A DNA stretch of 64,000 nucleotides from Diphasiastrum complanatum (GCA_029204225.1 CM055111.1:16291019-16355018), one strand, 5' to 3'; numbered from the stretch's first letter, positions 33,664-45,699 are shown. The notes: generated by a model not told the origin, from the letters alone. Program-made: numbers and translations.

Positions 33664-34924
33664 GGCTCTGATACCACATGTAGCGCAGGCATCCCAAAGG
33701 GAGCCGGGAACCACGACTTAGCTTCCCAGCCTTCAACTCTTGCCATCCAAACCCACTTGACATACAAGCAGCCAACTCGCCAACAACGATCAGACTTAAC
33801 CAACTTGAAGTTCCGAAAACCAACATTGAGATCCAACCTGGCGCCATGCCAGATCGGGGGTCCCGACGTGGGTGACTTCCCTCCAAGCAAGCCGCCCGAC
33901 ATACATCAAACTTAACCAACTCGAAGCTTCGTTACAAACGAGTAACATCCATTCCAAGTAAGCGGTCTGACTTACATCAGACTTAACCAACTGAAAGCTT
34001 CGTCACGAGCGCTGGAAGCCAACCTGGCGCCACGCCAGACTGGACAGCCATAAACAGGTAACATCCACCCAAGCAAGCCATCCAACTCAACCGACAGGTT
34101 AGAGCCCGTTCCCCAAGAGCTTAACCCATTCACGTTCATGCAAGGAACACTCAGAACCACAAGCCGCAACAGATATGGAAACAACCAGTTCTTGGACCAA
34201 ATGGTCCCGACAGCATACCGTTGGCGCCACGGACCGAATGGTCCCGACGGCATACCGCTGGCGTCCCGGGATACGACCCTCAGCTATGTGCCAAGTTAAA
34301 AATTTTGATAGCGGCCTTACAACTGGCGCTTTTACCGAACACTGAAACCCAGAAGGTAATCAGAGTCAGTTTGAGAAAAATCCCACTTTATTGATAAATC
34401 TGAGAAGGTTACATTTCAAGTGTGTGACCGACCCTAGTCTCCGGGGCGCTAGCATGCCAAGGCGAGAGCCATGACAACATTCCAGCAAGGGAGGCTGAGA
34501 CTTGGTTGGAGCTCGCCCTGAGTCGCAACCCGCACTCCCCTATAGTATTGGTGTGATTCGGCACCTCCCCTCATACCAAGCACTCTACCTAAGCTGGTAA
34601 AGCACGTTTTTTCTCTCTCTAGGATTTTCTCTTTCTAGAAAGTCATTTTCTCTCTCTAGATTTTATTGATCCCCAGGCTTCCTTTAATCATGCCTAGATC
34701 GTGTGAGGTGATTGCACATCGATCTGAGCTCTCTGGACTCCGCTAGAACCGATCAAAGATTTTCAGCCATAGGAACTTGGCGCCGGCTGGATTCTGGTCA
34801 CAGTGGCGCCGGGAGCGGCGCCGGCGCCGTTGGCGCCGGGAGCAGCAGGGGCGCTGCTGGCGCCGGGGACATAGCTGGTGCCAATGGCACCGGAAGTAAA
34901 GCTTGTAAAGGTAGCTTTACAACA
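33664..34924 (-). repeat. R2 5' LTR (33679-34924) and primer-binding site (33676-33664)
   Basis: The LTR is 1246 bp. Minus strand: ..GCGCTACA, then TG, then TGGTATCAGAGCC. Differences from the left LTR seen by eye include gggagccggg/gggagccgtg, ccgcaac/ccgcgac, accgttgg/accgctgg, aggaactt/aggacctt and gtggcgcc/gtggctcc. Confidence 0.92.
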
Positions 34925-35294
34925 ACCAGGGCCAAATAATCCTCAAGCAGCCCAGGTGAATCCAGCAAAAGCTGAAACATTTCTCCAACATGAAATGCAA
35001 CAATGGTATGGACCTGATGAACCATTCATCGATCCTGCTATTAATGAGTATTATGCCACATATGTTGCACAGCCACAATGCCAAGGGGGCAGATTATATG
35101 GATGTTATGGATGCGGAGAAGGACATAAGATTGCCGAATGTCCAAACAAAAGAATTTATATGCCCTTCTGTTGCGAGTGTGGATATGGACATTGCTACAA
35201 GAATTGTCTATTGAGAATCAGCACAAGCACACCATTGAACTGGATTGCAGTTCAATCACCAGGTCCAAGCACAACTCCACAATCAACTATGTGA
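34925..35294 (+). pseudogene. R3 gag, second part, with two further zinc knuckles
   Basis: After the ACCAG duplication the gag frame continues (PNNPQAAQVNPAKAETFLQH..). It has CYGCGEGHKIAEC, a perfect CX2CX4HX4C zinc knuckle, then CCECGYGHCYKNC, a close variant, giving four knuckle-like motifs in the R3 Gag. It stops at 35294. That the frame is exactly restored across 10.3 kb confirms the R2 boundaries. Confidence 0.8.
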
Positions 35295-36002
35295 AAAATT
35301 GCCTACATTGGCAAATCTAGCCATGTAGAATATTGTACATTTTGTCAATATTGTTTGTTGGTTACTTGAATGGCCAAAGTGCCACTTGTACATACACACC
35401 TAAAGTAGGTTACCCTGAGTCAAGAGGAGTGGTTGTGTCCATTTGGTAGTGATTCCTACTTTGTAGGATCTAGACCATGATTTATGATGAGATTTGTGCC
35501 TACCAAGCATGACTCTTGGATCTAGGCTAGGGTTTTCACACTAGGGCAAGAAAGTGGAGTCTACTTCCTTATTACATGCTGGATTTTCACCTAACTTAGC
35601 AAAGGAAGTGTGTTTTACTATGTATTCCCATTCTCCATAGTGAGAAGATAGAAACTTTTTGGAGCCTCAAGGAGAAACTCGTGTTTCCTCTCATTGTATG
35701 GTGATTATTCTTGATTTCCAATGAAACCCAGCTTTGGCACTTTGTAAACACTATCTACAGGTCGTACTACAGCCTTATTTCCACACGTGTGGACTTGGAT
35801 TACACTTATTGATCAATGCTTTGATTGTCTCTACTTGTTTTCTATCAAGCTGCTAAACTAGATCTTGTATTCTGATGATTAGTTTTTGATAGATTGTTTA
35901 ACAAGCATACAATCGACCTTGTGGATCATTCAAAGATCCATTTATGGTCCTTAGTATTGTACTTTTCACAAACTATACCAAGGAGACCTCCCTATTGTAA
36001 CA
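35295..36002. other. Non-coding interruption between R3 gag and protease
   Basis: No frame fits a gypsy product here. CCACACGTGTGG lies at about 35781-35792 and the following DNA resembles 4160-4340. It may be a solo LTR of another family inserted in R3, or a diverged R3 spacer. Confidence 0.4.
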
Positions 36003-37439
36003 TTCTAGTGTTAGCTGTTACACGAGCACAAAAGCGTAAGGAGGTAACTCCATCATCACCACACTCTGTGCCAGCTAATCAACTTTCAACATCATGAGGA
36101 GCAAGATTACCTTATCGAATGTGAAAGATGAACAAAGATGATATCAGAAGATCAAGCATTGGATACAAGAAGCACAAGTGGAGAAAGCTGCTCAAGCTGC
36201 ACATCAACCGACAGCTCCTCAAGACACTGCACTAGAAAGAGATCAACAAGCGATCGCACCGCAAGGTTCACCACACAAATCAGATGTGAACATGCAATTA
36301 CATCATTGAGAAGAACCATTCTATATGGCAGAACCCGAAGCTCCAAGGACGGAACTGTTGACAAGCATCTTAGCCAGCAGAATGAACATCTCTATTGGAG
36401 AGTTCCTTTGACTTGCACCTCAAGCAAAGGGTGTCTTGTCGGATTGGTTGAACATTGAATCAGACATACCTTCCAAAGAACCATTATTTTGTGCCAATTT
36501 CGAAGAAACCAACAATATTCTGAATGTGGGAGTGGCTTGGGAGAGTGAGCAGCAAAATATAACTCTTCTTATCAAGAACAAACTCTTCAAAGAAGAAGCT
36601 GTTGTTGTAGATGGAGGATCGGGTGTCAACCTTATTTCCACTACTTTGTATGAGAAATGGAATCTACAGGGCCTAGAAGCTGCCAAGTTTTCCATCAAAT
36701 TAGCTAATCAATCATGTGTGTGGCCAAAGGAGATTGTAGAAGACATTCCAGTCAAGATAGTAGGGGTACAATTTGTTACTACATTTGTGGTGATGGACAT
36801 TTCTGAAACACCCACTGCCTATCGAGTTTTGTTGGGACGACCCTGGTTGCGAATTGCACAAGTATTTCATGATTGGGGGACCGACAAAATCACATTTGAG
36901 AACAGAGAGAGGGCAGTAAAGGTGGATCCCTCCACATGGGCGGTGAAGCCTGTACCACCCAAAGCTGATGACACTTCTTCTACAACGGACCATAGCATTG
37001 ATCGTCCGAAAGCTTCAATGGGTGTTCATTATAACTCACAAACAGATACTGTGTTGTGAAAGGTTGCATTGGCAACTATTGACAATATGGCTGGGCATAC
37101 ATCTCATCCAGATCCAGATTCAGACTCAGAACCCTTGACATGCCTATCTCATATGGGATGAACATGATAAATGTAGCATGGCTGTCACCGGAGCCTATTC
37201 CAGAACCTGTTGAAGATTATTTAGTTCCTTGGAAACATGCATTGTCCTATGATGAGGAAGCTGAGCTGACAGATGAGCAAATCCTACACCACATGCTACG
37301 CGTTATAGAGTTCAACGAATACCAGCTCAACCGCCTCAGAAATCTCAACATGCTAAAGTCTCCATCGAAAGCACCTATTGGACCCCCTTTGCTAGCACCT
37401 CTTAATTCCTATTGGATGAGTGACTCAACATCCCTTTGA
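36003..37439 (+). pseudogene. R3 protease region
   Basis: VLAVTRAQKRKE (about 36005) is a linker that often precedes gypsy proteases. The frame 36436-37059 encodes the retropepsin itself: FCANFEETNNILNVGV, the active site AVVVDGGSGVNLIS near residue 57, and LLGRPWLRIAQ near residue 135. The active site reads D-G-G where D-S-G or D-T-G is usual. A TGA ends it at 37059; 37140-37439 continues with AWLSPEPIPEPVEDYLVPW but no RT follows. The gag-protease join around 36100-36430 is broken by stops. Confidence 0.78.
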
Positions 37440-38180
37440 TTTGATTGGACCCTTCTAATGAAACTCTCACTTATGATTAGACCCTTGACTTTTTGCCAAC
37501 ACATAGGAAGTGTCACTCATTAAACCTAAACTTGACACTTGTAGAGAGCCTAACTAGCTCAAGCTACATCATAGTTGACTTTTGGCCTAATGATGGAATA
37601 CATGTGTACTTTACTATTTACCCTCTAAAGCCAAAAATGGCCCTATCAACTACTTACACCAAGATGCTTCACTAGAAATCTTTATCAAACCCCTAAAGTC
37701 AACATAGATAGTTTTTCATGTTTTTCACATTTCTCTCTCTCTCATACCTACATATGTTGCTTAATTTGGGCTATTTGGCCTCATTTCCCCTAATTGTTTT
37801 TATGCCCTTTCTCACTCCTCTCCCACTACCCCTACACTTTTCACGACCTATGTTCTCTCATTTTTTTCATCCTCCACTCCCTTTGTCTCATTTGCATCCT
37901 TTGAGAATCCATCCACTACCCTCCTCTCTCATGTACCACCTTGTTGCATAATTCATGTTTTTCAAACCCTTTATTGCCTCCTCTTTTCCAAGTTTCTTAC
38001 ATTCATGGAAAAACCACATATCATCTATTTCTGGTACTTCACCTCTCCCATCACACTCATCGATTGTCTTGTCACTTCGTGCCTCAAGTGATAGAAGCCA
38101 ATTCCATCAATGCGAGATAGACCTCAAGTAATCTGAATGCTCTAGAATTGAGATCGATTGAGTTCGATCACTTGATGAGC
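37365..38180. other. LTR-like remnant, pyrimidine-rich, no gene
   Basis: CCTATTGGACC-type motifs at 37370-37460 resemble those in the Copia-A LTR and at 43190-43310. 37715-37960 is a C/T-rich stretch. It directly flanks the R2b insertion. Confidence 0.45.
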
Positions 38181-39424
38181 TGTAGCGCAGGCATCCCAAA
38201 GGGAGCCGGGAACCACGACTTAGCTTCCCAGCCTTCAACTCTTGCCATCCAAACCCACTTGATATACAAGCAGCCAACTCGCCGACACCGATCAGACTTA
38301 ACCAACTTGAAGTTCCGAAAACCAACATTGAGATCCAACCTGGCGCCATGCCAGATCGGGGGTCTCGATGTGGGTGACTTCCCTCCAAGCAAGCCGCCCG
38401 ACATACATCAAACTTAACCAACTCAAATCTTCGTTACAAACGAGTAACAGCCATTCCAAGCAAGCGGTCTGACTTACATCAGACTTAACCAACTGAAAGC
38501 TTCGTCATGAGCGCTGGAAGCCAACCTAGCGCCACGCCAGACTGCAGAGCCATAAACAGGTAACTTCCACCCAAGCAAGCCATCCAACTCAGCCAACAGG
38601 TTAGAGCCCGTTCTCCAAGAGCTTAACCCATTCACGTTCATGCAAGGAACACTCAGAACCACAAGCCGCGACAGATATGGAAACAACCAGTTTCTGGACC
38701 AAATGGTCCCGACAGCATACCGCTGGCGCCACGGACCGAATGGTCCCGACGGCATACCGTTGGCGTCCCGGGATACGACCCTCAGCTATGTGCCAACTTA
38801 AAAATTTGGAAGTGGCCTTACAACTGGCGCTTTTACTGAACACTGAAACCCAGAAGATAATCAGAGTCAGTTTGAGGAAAACCCCACTTTATTGATAAAT
38901 CTGAGAAGGTTACATTTCAAGTGTGTGACCGACCCTAGTCTCCGGGGCGCTAGCATGCCAAGGCAAGAGCCATGACAACATTCTAGCAAGGGAGGTTGAG
39001 ACTTGGTTGGAGCTCGCCCTGAGTCGCAACCTGCACTCCCCTATAGTATTGGTGGGATTCAACACCCCCCCTCATACCAAGCACTCTACACAGGCTGGTA
39101 AAGCACATTTTTCTCTCTCTAGAATTTTCTATTTCTAGAAAGTCATTTTATCTCTCTAGATTTTATTGATCCCCAAGTTTCCTTTAATCATGCCTAGATC
39201 ATGTGAGGTGATTGCACATCGATCTGAGCTCTCTGGACTTCGCTAGAACCGATCAAAGATTTTCAGCAGGAGGAACTTGGTGCCGGCTGGATTCTGGTTA
39301 CACTGGCGCAAGGAGTGGCACCGACGCCATTGGCGACGGGAGCAGCAGGGGCGCTGCTAGCGCCGGGGACAATGCTAGTGCGAGTGGCACCGAAAGTAAA
39401 GCTTATGAAGATAGCTTTACAACA
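38181..39424 (-). repeat. R2b 3' LTR, complete
   Basis: TGTAGCGC to TTTACAACA, 1244 bp. It is collinear with the R2 LTR with scattered substitutions; the GGCGCC cluster at 39280-39370 is partly decayed (for example ggcgca, ggcacc, ggcgac). Confidence 0.92.
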
Positions 39425-41286
39425 TCCACCTCACCTTTATAAAATCTGATGTCCCCATCAGATGTCAGATTAAAGTAAAGGTGTCTCCCAATTAAAATAA
39501 CTATACATTTAAGCTACTTGGCATAGTACTCAATTTACTGGCCACTTTTTATTAACATCGAAGCTGGCACACCACAAGTCATAGGCTCAGCTCTTTGTAC
39601 GAAAAAATTACATAACTTGAAAATATCTCTTTCTCTGGGAAAAGCGTAGATTTGATATCACTTTTGTAAAACCCAAGAACCTTATTAACTGGTGACAGAG
39701 GCCTTTCTTTGAAATGTTCACCCCTGTCGCTTCTGACTTTCGACTTTGGAACTCCTTTGAGCTCCTGATTTGTTCTTGATGCACTTTGTGTTGAGCTCCC
39801 TGAGCTCTAGATTTGATCAATTTCGCACAGGTATCAAGACTCCCTGAGCCAAAGGATTTATCGTTTGATTGCCCACTTTATGGTCCACTCCATGCCTTGT
39901 TGCTTCTACACCTTGATATCTCTCCTTGTCCCAGCCTGATCTTGATACTTTTCCATCTTGGCTCTTTAAGGTAGGCAAAGATTGAGTACTCCGCAATGCA
40001 CCTCTCACTTATCTTGAAGTAGCTCTTTGAATCAGCCCAAATGTAACCATTGACTTCGTGGAAAGCCAAAGGGTGGCACCAGTTTGATCCGCATACGAAC
40101 TATCTCTTCGCGTTTGTTTGAAGCACCATGTCCGTCACGCAAAACTTGACTTTCACAATTCCATCAATGGTCAGTTGCCTCACAGTCAAAACAAGAAGTG
40201 TACATCGAGCTTGGCTTCAAGTACCTCTCTTTGAATCAGACACATGCACCAAGAGTTTGCACTAGTCCGATCTCAACGCGAACTGTTCCTTAGCATCCGT
40301 TCGAAATACCAAGTCTCTCATGAAAGACTCAACTTTCACAGTTTCTTCATTGATCAGCTGTCTTACACGTAACACAAGCCAGCGTACTCATATGTTTCCT
40401 CATGATTGTTGGTCCAGAGAAAGCCTATAACAGGCTTTCCTTTCCACAACAAAAACTTGTCAACTTATTAGGTCCAAAGTTCGCCAGTCTCCTCGTGTGA
40501 GTATGGCTAGGTCATCTTGAATTTGCCCCCGTTTTGATCAACTTTCATTCAAAATTTGCCCCAAGAGAGAGGTGTGTGTGATAGTTCCCCTCCGCTTATA
40601 AAATCAGCTGATCGGACTTAGAGTAGAGTTCTTCGGACAAAAAGCCTTTCCAACACTTTGCTTCCCATCTACTAGGATTATGGCTCGATCCAACTTGTTG
40701 CCAATCTCTGAAGAGGATCCTAGTCTTTCCCCTTTGAGGAAAAACCCAACTGATACTGGATATCGCCCATGCTTAGTGAGTTTCAGTTCCGAAGGTGGCC
40801 ATCCCAAAATGAAGACCAACTGCTCCATAGAAGATCTCCCCTGAAATTCCCCTTTCCAACTTTTGACTTCCTACTTGCATCTTGGTAGGCGTTGTCGCGA
40901 ATGAAACTAACCCAAGAAACAGGCTAGCCATCCATCCTTTGCAAACATTGAGTCATTTCATTGTCATTCACGTGCGAGTACTTGAACTGCAAATCCGCCC
41001 CACAGATTCTGTAGTCCTCTTTGTTTGATGGTATCAGCCTTCAAAAAAAAGGTTCTTTCTCAAGCCATCAGCTCCTTGTATCACAAGCAATCATGCAAAC
41101 CAAGCAAAGCACGAGTACTAAGACTCACCACGAATACATACAAGTAAGACACTCAGGCAAGTTTACTAACAAGTAACAAAGACAAGGTCCCCCTTTGAGA
41201 TGGTCTTGCCAATGGACCTTTGTCTGGCCGCGCCCATACAAATCGATCACAGAATCAGCCCACATAGGACACCCCTCCAACTATCC

Positions 41287-41671
41287 ATGCTTTCACCATT
41301 AAGCAGCACATTGCCTCAGTCACGCCCCATTACTTTTTGGTCGATAGCCCTTATAGCTAAACGATCGGCAGCCATCCCGCACCGACAGCTAACCACCCGT
41401 GCTTTACAACCGAATTCGAGCAGCATCTCTATATCAATGGTTAACCTGTACAGTTCAATATGTCACCCCACCCCCCACAAGGCACAGACCGTGTTTTCAC
41501 CTACCTAGGCAGCACTTTGCCTCATCTATCCTTCGTGCAGACGGCGTCAGGCCCGAACCGCGAGAACTGACCGTGCTTACACCTCAAGGGCAGCACCTTG
41601 ACTCATCAAGTCCCCCGTTCTGCGGACCACCCCGACCGTGGACGCACCCGTGCTTACACTGTGGGCAGCAC
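41287..41671 (-). other. R2b leader: five stem-loops, partly mutated
   Basis: All five GTGCT/AGCAC positions are recognisable and equally spaced. The first (ATGCT) and third (GTGTT) left arms carry single changes. The primer site lies 3' of them at 41759-41747. Confidence 0.7.
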
Positions 41672-41761
41672 CTTGTACAACAGTTGTCTTGATGAACCCC
41701 AAATAGTGGCCATTTCTGTGAGATCCGCATAGCTGACCGGCCTGTCGGCTCTGATACCACA

Positions 41762-42470
41762 TGTAGCGCAGGCATCCCAAAGGGAGCCGGGAACCACGAC
41801 TTAGCTTCCCAGCCTTCAACTATTGCCATACAAACCCACTTGACATACAAGCAGCCAACTCGCCAACAACGATCAGACTTAACCAACTTGAAGTTCCAAA
41901 ACCAACATTGAGATCCAACCTGGCGCCATGCCAGATCAGGGGTCCCGATGTGGGTGACTTCCCTCCAAGCAAGCCGCCCGACATACATCAAACTTAGCCA
42001 ACTCGAAGCTTCATTACAAACGAGTAACAGCCATTCCAAGCAAGCGGTCTGACTTACATCAGACTTAACCAACTGAAAGCTTCGTCACGAGCGCTGGAAG
42101 CCAACCTGGCGCCACGCCATACTGCACAGCCATAAACAGGTAACTTCCACCCAAGCAAGCCATCCAACTCAACCGACATGTTAGAGCCCGTTCCCCAAGA
42201 GCTAAACCCATTCACGTTCATGCAAGGAACACTCAGAACCACAAGCCACGACAGATATGGAGACAACCAGTTTCTGGACCAAATGATCCCGACAGCATAC
42301 CGTTGGCGTCACGGATCAAATGGCCCCGACGACATACCGCTGGCGTCCCGGGATACGACCCTCAGCTATGTGCCAATTTAAAAATTTGAAAGCGGCCTTA
42401 CAACTGGCGCTTTTACCGAACACTGAAACCCAGAAGGTAATCAGAGTCAGTTTGAGAAAAATCTCACACT
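41762..42470 (-). repeat. R2b 5' LTR, truncated
   Basis: Matches the first ~705 bp of the 38181 LTR (plus-strand reading), ending gtttgagaaaaatctcac where the complete LTR continues into cactttattg. Confidence 0.88.
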
Positions 42471-43945
42471 TGAGCTATTGCTAGCTAGCTTAATGGCTTG
42501 GACTCAAGATTCCTCTAATGTGTGATAGGAGTCAACTTCATCATTTAGAGATTAAATTCAAGGAAACTTAAGCACATTGGACTTGAAAAAGACTGAAATA
42601 GAACACTCAATGTTGGCGGGTTTAGTTAGAAGTTATTAAAAGAACTTTAGGCCTTTTTGCGAAAATTTAATATAGCAAGGCCTAATAATCAAGTTAGTGA
42701 ATAAAAAGGACTCCTTCCAAATTTCAAATTTTAAATAATAAGGGAGGTAGAAACTGGCCAATAGGATTTGAGGCCAAGGCCCTAAAATCCACTATATATA
42801 GTCATTCTTGTAATTCATTTTACATATTCACTTCAATAAAGCAGGTTGAACCTCTATCAAATTGAAATCGGATGTCCTTGCTCTTCTTTCTTGCTACATC
42901 TCTCATGTTTTATTTGGATCTTGTTTTCATTTGGATTTGCTGATTGTTGGAATTGATCTTTGTTATACTTATTGTGAGAGAGAAGAGAGAGAGAAGAAAA
43001 AAAGTAAGCTTTACCTTCACTTTGGTAGTGTTAATCTTAGTCTTAGCCATGGAATCATAAGCAAAATTCAGATAGAGAGAGAATGCAAAACAAACAAATC
43101 TCACAATACTCAAGTTTGACTCAAAAACTCAGCATATATTATGATTCCAAAGAGAAGTACATATGAAACTCATGGAGATTCTTCCGTGCATGCAATTGGA
43201 CCCCTAATTCTAGCCTCTCTAATGCTATTGGATGAGTGATGCATCCATCTTGCAATTCTATTGGACCCTTCTTGAAGATTTCTCAATTCCTATTGGACCC
43301 CTTGAACAAAGCCAATGTGAAGGATTTCAGATCATTCAAGATCCAATCCATGTCCCTGATCTTTGGTTACAATAAGGAGCAAACGAACAATCATGCCAAG
43401 GTAAAAAAATCAGCATTTACATACAAAATGAGATGCAAACTCTACGAGATACTGATCAAACATGAACCAAAACATAAAATATAGTTGATTTCTATACAAT
43501 TACAGTATTCTACTATATTTCACACATGTGAAACCAAAAATAGCAATAAATGATCATTCTACACATAGAATTGCAAGATAACATCATGAGAGTGCACCAA
43601 TGAGTAGTAGAACCCAAAGAGAACCATGTATAATGATAAAATGAGAGAGAGAAGAGAGAAGATGTGTCTCTCCACGAGTTACATCGTTTTATAGCAAGTC
43701 CAAACCCTATTTGGCCACTTGGCTTTCCCTCCAAAATGTAAACCCTACTATTTTTGGGTCTAGATTCAATGTACCCAAAGTTCAGTCCCTCAAACTCGAC
43801 TACCAACTTTCTCACACTTTCAAAAAGTGTTTATTTAATGTATTTTAAACTAATATAACTTCAAAAAGTTTATCTTTAAGTCTAAAATGAGTTTTGGCCT
43901 CATATTGACAATTTACCAAAATATGACTAAACTTGTCTAAATCTC
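42471..43945. other. Unassigned DNA with LTR-like promoter signals
   Basis: TATATATA at 42793-42800 and AATAAA at 42835-42840 are spaced like the R region of an LTR. ATTGGACCC motifs at 43190-43310 resemble 37370-37460, so this may be the other side of the older element split by R2b. No gene is recognised. Confidence 0.4.
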
Positions 43946-44458
43946 TTACACTCCCTCTTCAACTAGTTTTGGCATAGTTTTAACCATACTACTTTGATCC
44001 AACTTTAGAATGACCTCCATCCTAAGTATATATCTCCTTTCTAAGGTTCTAAAGTAGTTTCCATAATTGATATAGAGAATAATGTCCAAATTGGATGCTT
44101 CACTATTTCTTATATCAATTTTACACATCAAGATATAACTAGAACATGAAGAACCAAATAGAATGTAAATGAAATGATTCCTCCATGTTTTAAACTTTGA
44201 AATCTTTGGAAAATTACAGCAACCAAATGATAAATGTGAGTGATGACCATTTACTTGCTTGCCTCCTCCAACTTTGTCCTTTCTTGATATGTCTCCACCA
44301 TAAAACTCCGTGAATGAGCCTCCATCTCCATCTTGCCACAAGATATCACCAACACTTGATGACTTGGCCATGAATGAGTGACATAATGAACCTCCAATAG
44401 CTTCATTTCCATCAGCAAAATCAGCCAAGAATTCTAGCCCAAAATGGGCCGTTCTCAC
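43946..44458 (-). CDS. Unrecognised 170-codon frame near a primer-site-like sequence
   Basis: An open minus-strand frame starting 99 bp downstream (minus direction) of a TGGTATCAGAGC site, the usual place for gag. It contains SLCHSFMAKSSSVGDILWQD and GDGGSFTEFYGGDISRKDKV, with no zinc knuckle or other motif I know. It may be the remnant of a non-autonomous element or chance. Confidence 0.22.
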   Translation of the reverse strand: MRTAHFGLEFLADFADGNEAIGGSLCHSFMAKSSSVGDILWQDGDGGSFTEFYGGDISRKDKVGGGKQVNGHHSHLSFGCCNFPKISKFKTWRNHFIYILFGSSCSSYILMCKIDIRNSEASNLDIILYINYGNYFRTLERRYILRMEVILKLDQSSMVKTMPKLVEEGV

Positions 44459-44556
44459 TCTTATTTATAGTGGGAGTGGGTGTCTCTTACAAAATGGGCT
44501 CTATGGGGCATGTGGGAGCAAGCACTAATATCACTCTATGGGTGGAATTAGATATC

Positions 44557-44569
44557 AGCTCTGATACCA
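44557..44569 (-). other. Primer-binding-site-like sequence
   Basis: Minus strand TGGTATCAGAGCT. An LTR would begin to the right (cttctattggaag..), but no partner LTR was found. Confidence 0.5.
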
Positions 44570-44853
44570 CTTCTATTGGAAGAAAAATAAGAAAATTGTT
44601 ATAACCAAGACCGTGGATTACTTAGAGAATGGAGTTATGAGCAGTTCTTTGTGTGTGGAATTAGATTATCAATGTAGGAGTCATAGACTGCCATGAAAGA
44701 GAGATTGCGAAAGGGATTAGGCGTCTGAGACAACCATGCAATCCTCTAATACTGATAACCTGATATGAAGAGAATATAAAATTAATTCAAAAAAAGAACA
44801 AAACATAAACTCCAAAAGCTTTCAATATCTTCAAGCATACATCTACACTCCAC

Positions 44854-44855
<2 letters not shown>

Positions 44856-44914
<59 letters not shown>

Positions 44915-45042
44915 AATTCCAAATCTAAGACTATATTATCACCAAATACTATCCTAAATAATACTAACAATCTATTACAAGAAAACAATATTCAAAACCA
45001 TTCTAAATCAATGCAAAATTCAAAAACACATACACATACACA

Positions 45043-45074
<32 letters not shown>
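44856..45074 (+). repeat. Microsatellites (CT)n(CA)n and (CT)n
   Basis: A compound CT run then CA run at 44856-44914, and a second CA/CT run at about 45030-45074. The sequence between is A-rich and non-coding. Confidence 0.95.
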
Positions 45075-45076
<2 letters not shown>

Positions 45077-45239
45077 CAAACAAGCAAAAATCAAGCACCA
45101 ACCTCAAGCATTGATCTTCAATCACCAACCTCAAGCACTGATCTCCAAGCACTGATCTTCAAGCAGTGATCACCCTCAATCGCTCCAAAGACACTCCAAC
45201 CTACAGAAAACAGATTGAGAGAGAAGGTGCTGGATCGCG

Positions 45240-45620
45240 GGAATTCAAGAATTGAAACAGACGTCAGATTCCGATGTTAGTGCCCATTCAGGCCCGGATG
45301 ACAGCTGCCAGATGTTGTGGACAACTTCTTGGATTGCTGACGTGGACGTTGGAATCCGACATCCGTCGCATTCCGATGTTCACATCCGATAACACGTAAT
45401 TTTTTTAAAAAATATATATGCCACATCATATCCATGTCGGAATGTCAGATTCTGACATGTCGAATTCCGACGTCCACTTCAAAATTTGGTCACTGCCACA
45501 ATTTTTCGATCACTGGACTCCCATTTTTGGATTATTTGCCTAAATGTTGTATTTCGACGTGTCGGACTGAGACGAATTATAAAATTACCGAAAATATGTC
45601 GGACGCCCACGTCGAAATCC
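45240..45620. repeat. Cluster of ATTCCGACGT-like motifs with a nested hairpin
   Basis: ATTCCGAYGT or its complement occurs at least six times. At 45436-45471 GTCGGAAT pairs with ATTCCGAC and inside it GTCAGA with TCTGAC. No gene overlaps. Confidence 0.65.
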
Positions 45621-45699
45621 ACGCGATATGTTATTGTGTATGTATAGAAAATGATTCACCAATTCTGAGCATAGGTGAAAACTTTTTGCAGAGCTGAGA

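Larger units (their letters stand above)
24581..34924 (-). mobile_element. R2: LTR element without genes, interrupted by R1
   Basis: Both ends are TG..CA (TGTAGCG.. to ..TTTACAACA) and are flanked by ACCAG at 24576-24580 and 34925-34929. Removing R1 (and one CCAAC) leaves two LTRs of 1246 bp each (24581-24686 plus 29948-31087; 33679-34924) and a 2.6-kb interior. The primer site (minus strand) at 33676-33664 sets the orientation. The interior has no coding frame, so this is a large non-autonomous derivative (LARD type), dependent on proteins from elsewhere. I count about five differences between its LTRs, so insertion was recent. Confidence 0.92.
24073..37439 (+). mobile_element. R3: gypsy-like element (gag and protease), host of the nested insertions
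   Basis: Plus-strand gag begins near 24073, is cut at 24580 by R2, and resumes in frame at 34925 after the target duplication ACCAG. Its protease follows at 36436-37059 and a further frame to 37439. No RT or integrase is seen: 37.37-38.18 kb is different DNA. LTRs were not found. It is the oldest layer of the nest. Confidence 0.75.
38181..42470 (-). mobile_element. R2b: second R2-family element, 5' LTR truncated
   Basis: Left (3') LTR 38181-39424 (1244 bp), interior 39425-41746 without genes, primer site at 41759-41747, and a right (5') LTR starting at 41762 that breaks off at about 42470 after ~705 bp. It is diverged from R2 by several per cent. TGAGC is found directly outside both ends (38176-38180 and 42471-42475). 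Confidence 0.88.

Noticed and set aside
45434-45697. 87-codon frame in the ATTCCGACGT cluster
   Set aside because: The sequence is dominated by the repeated DNA motif; no protein features.
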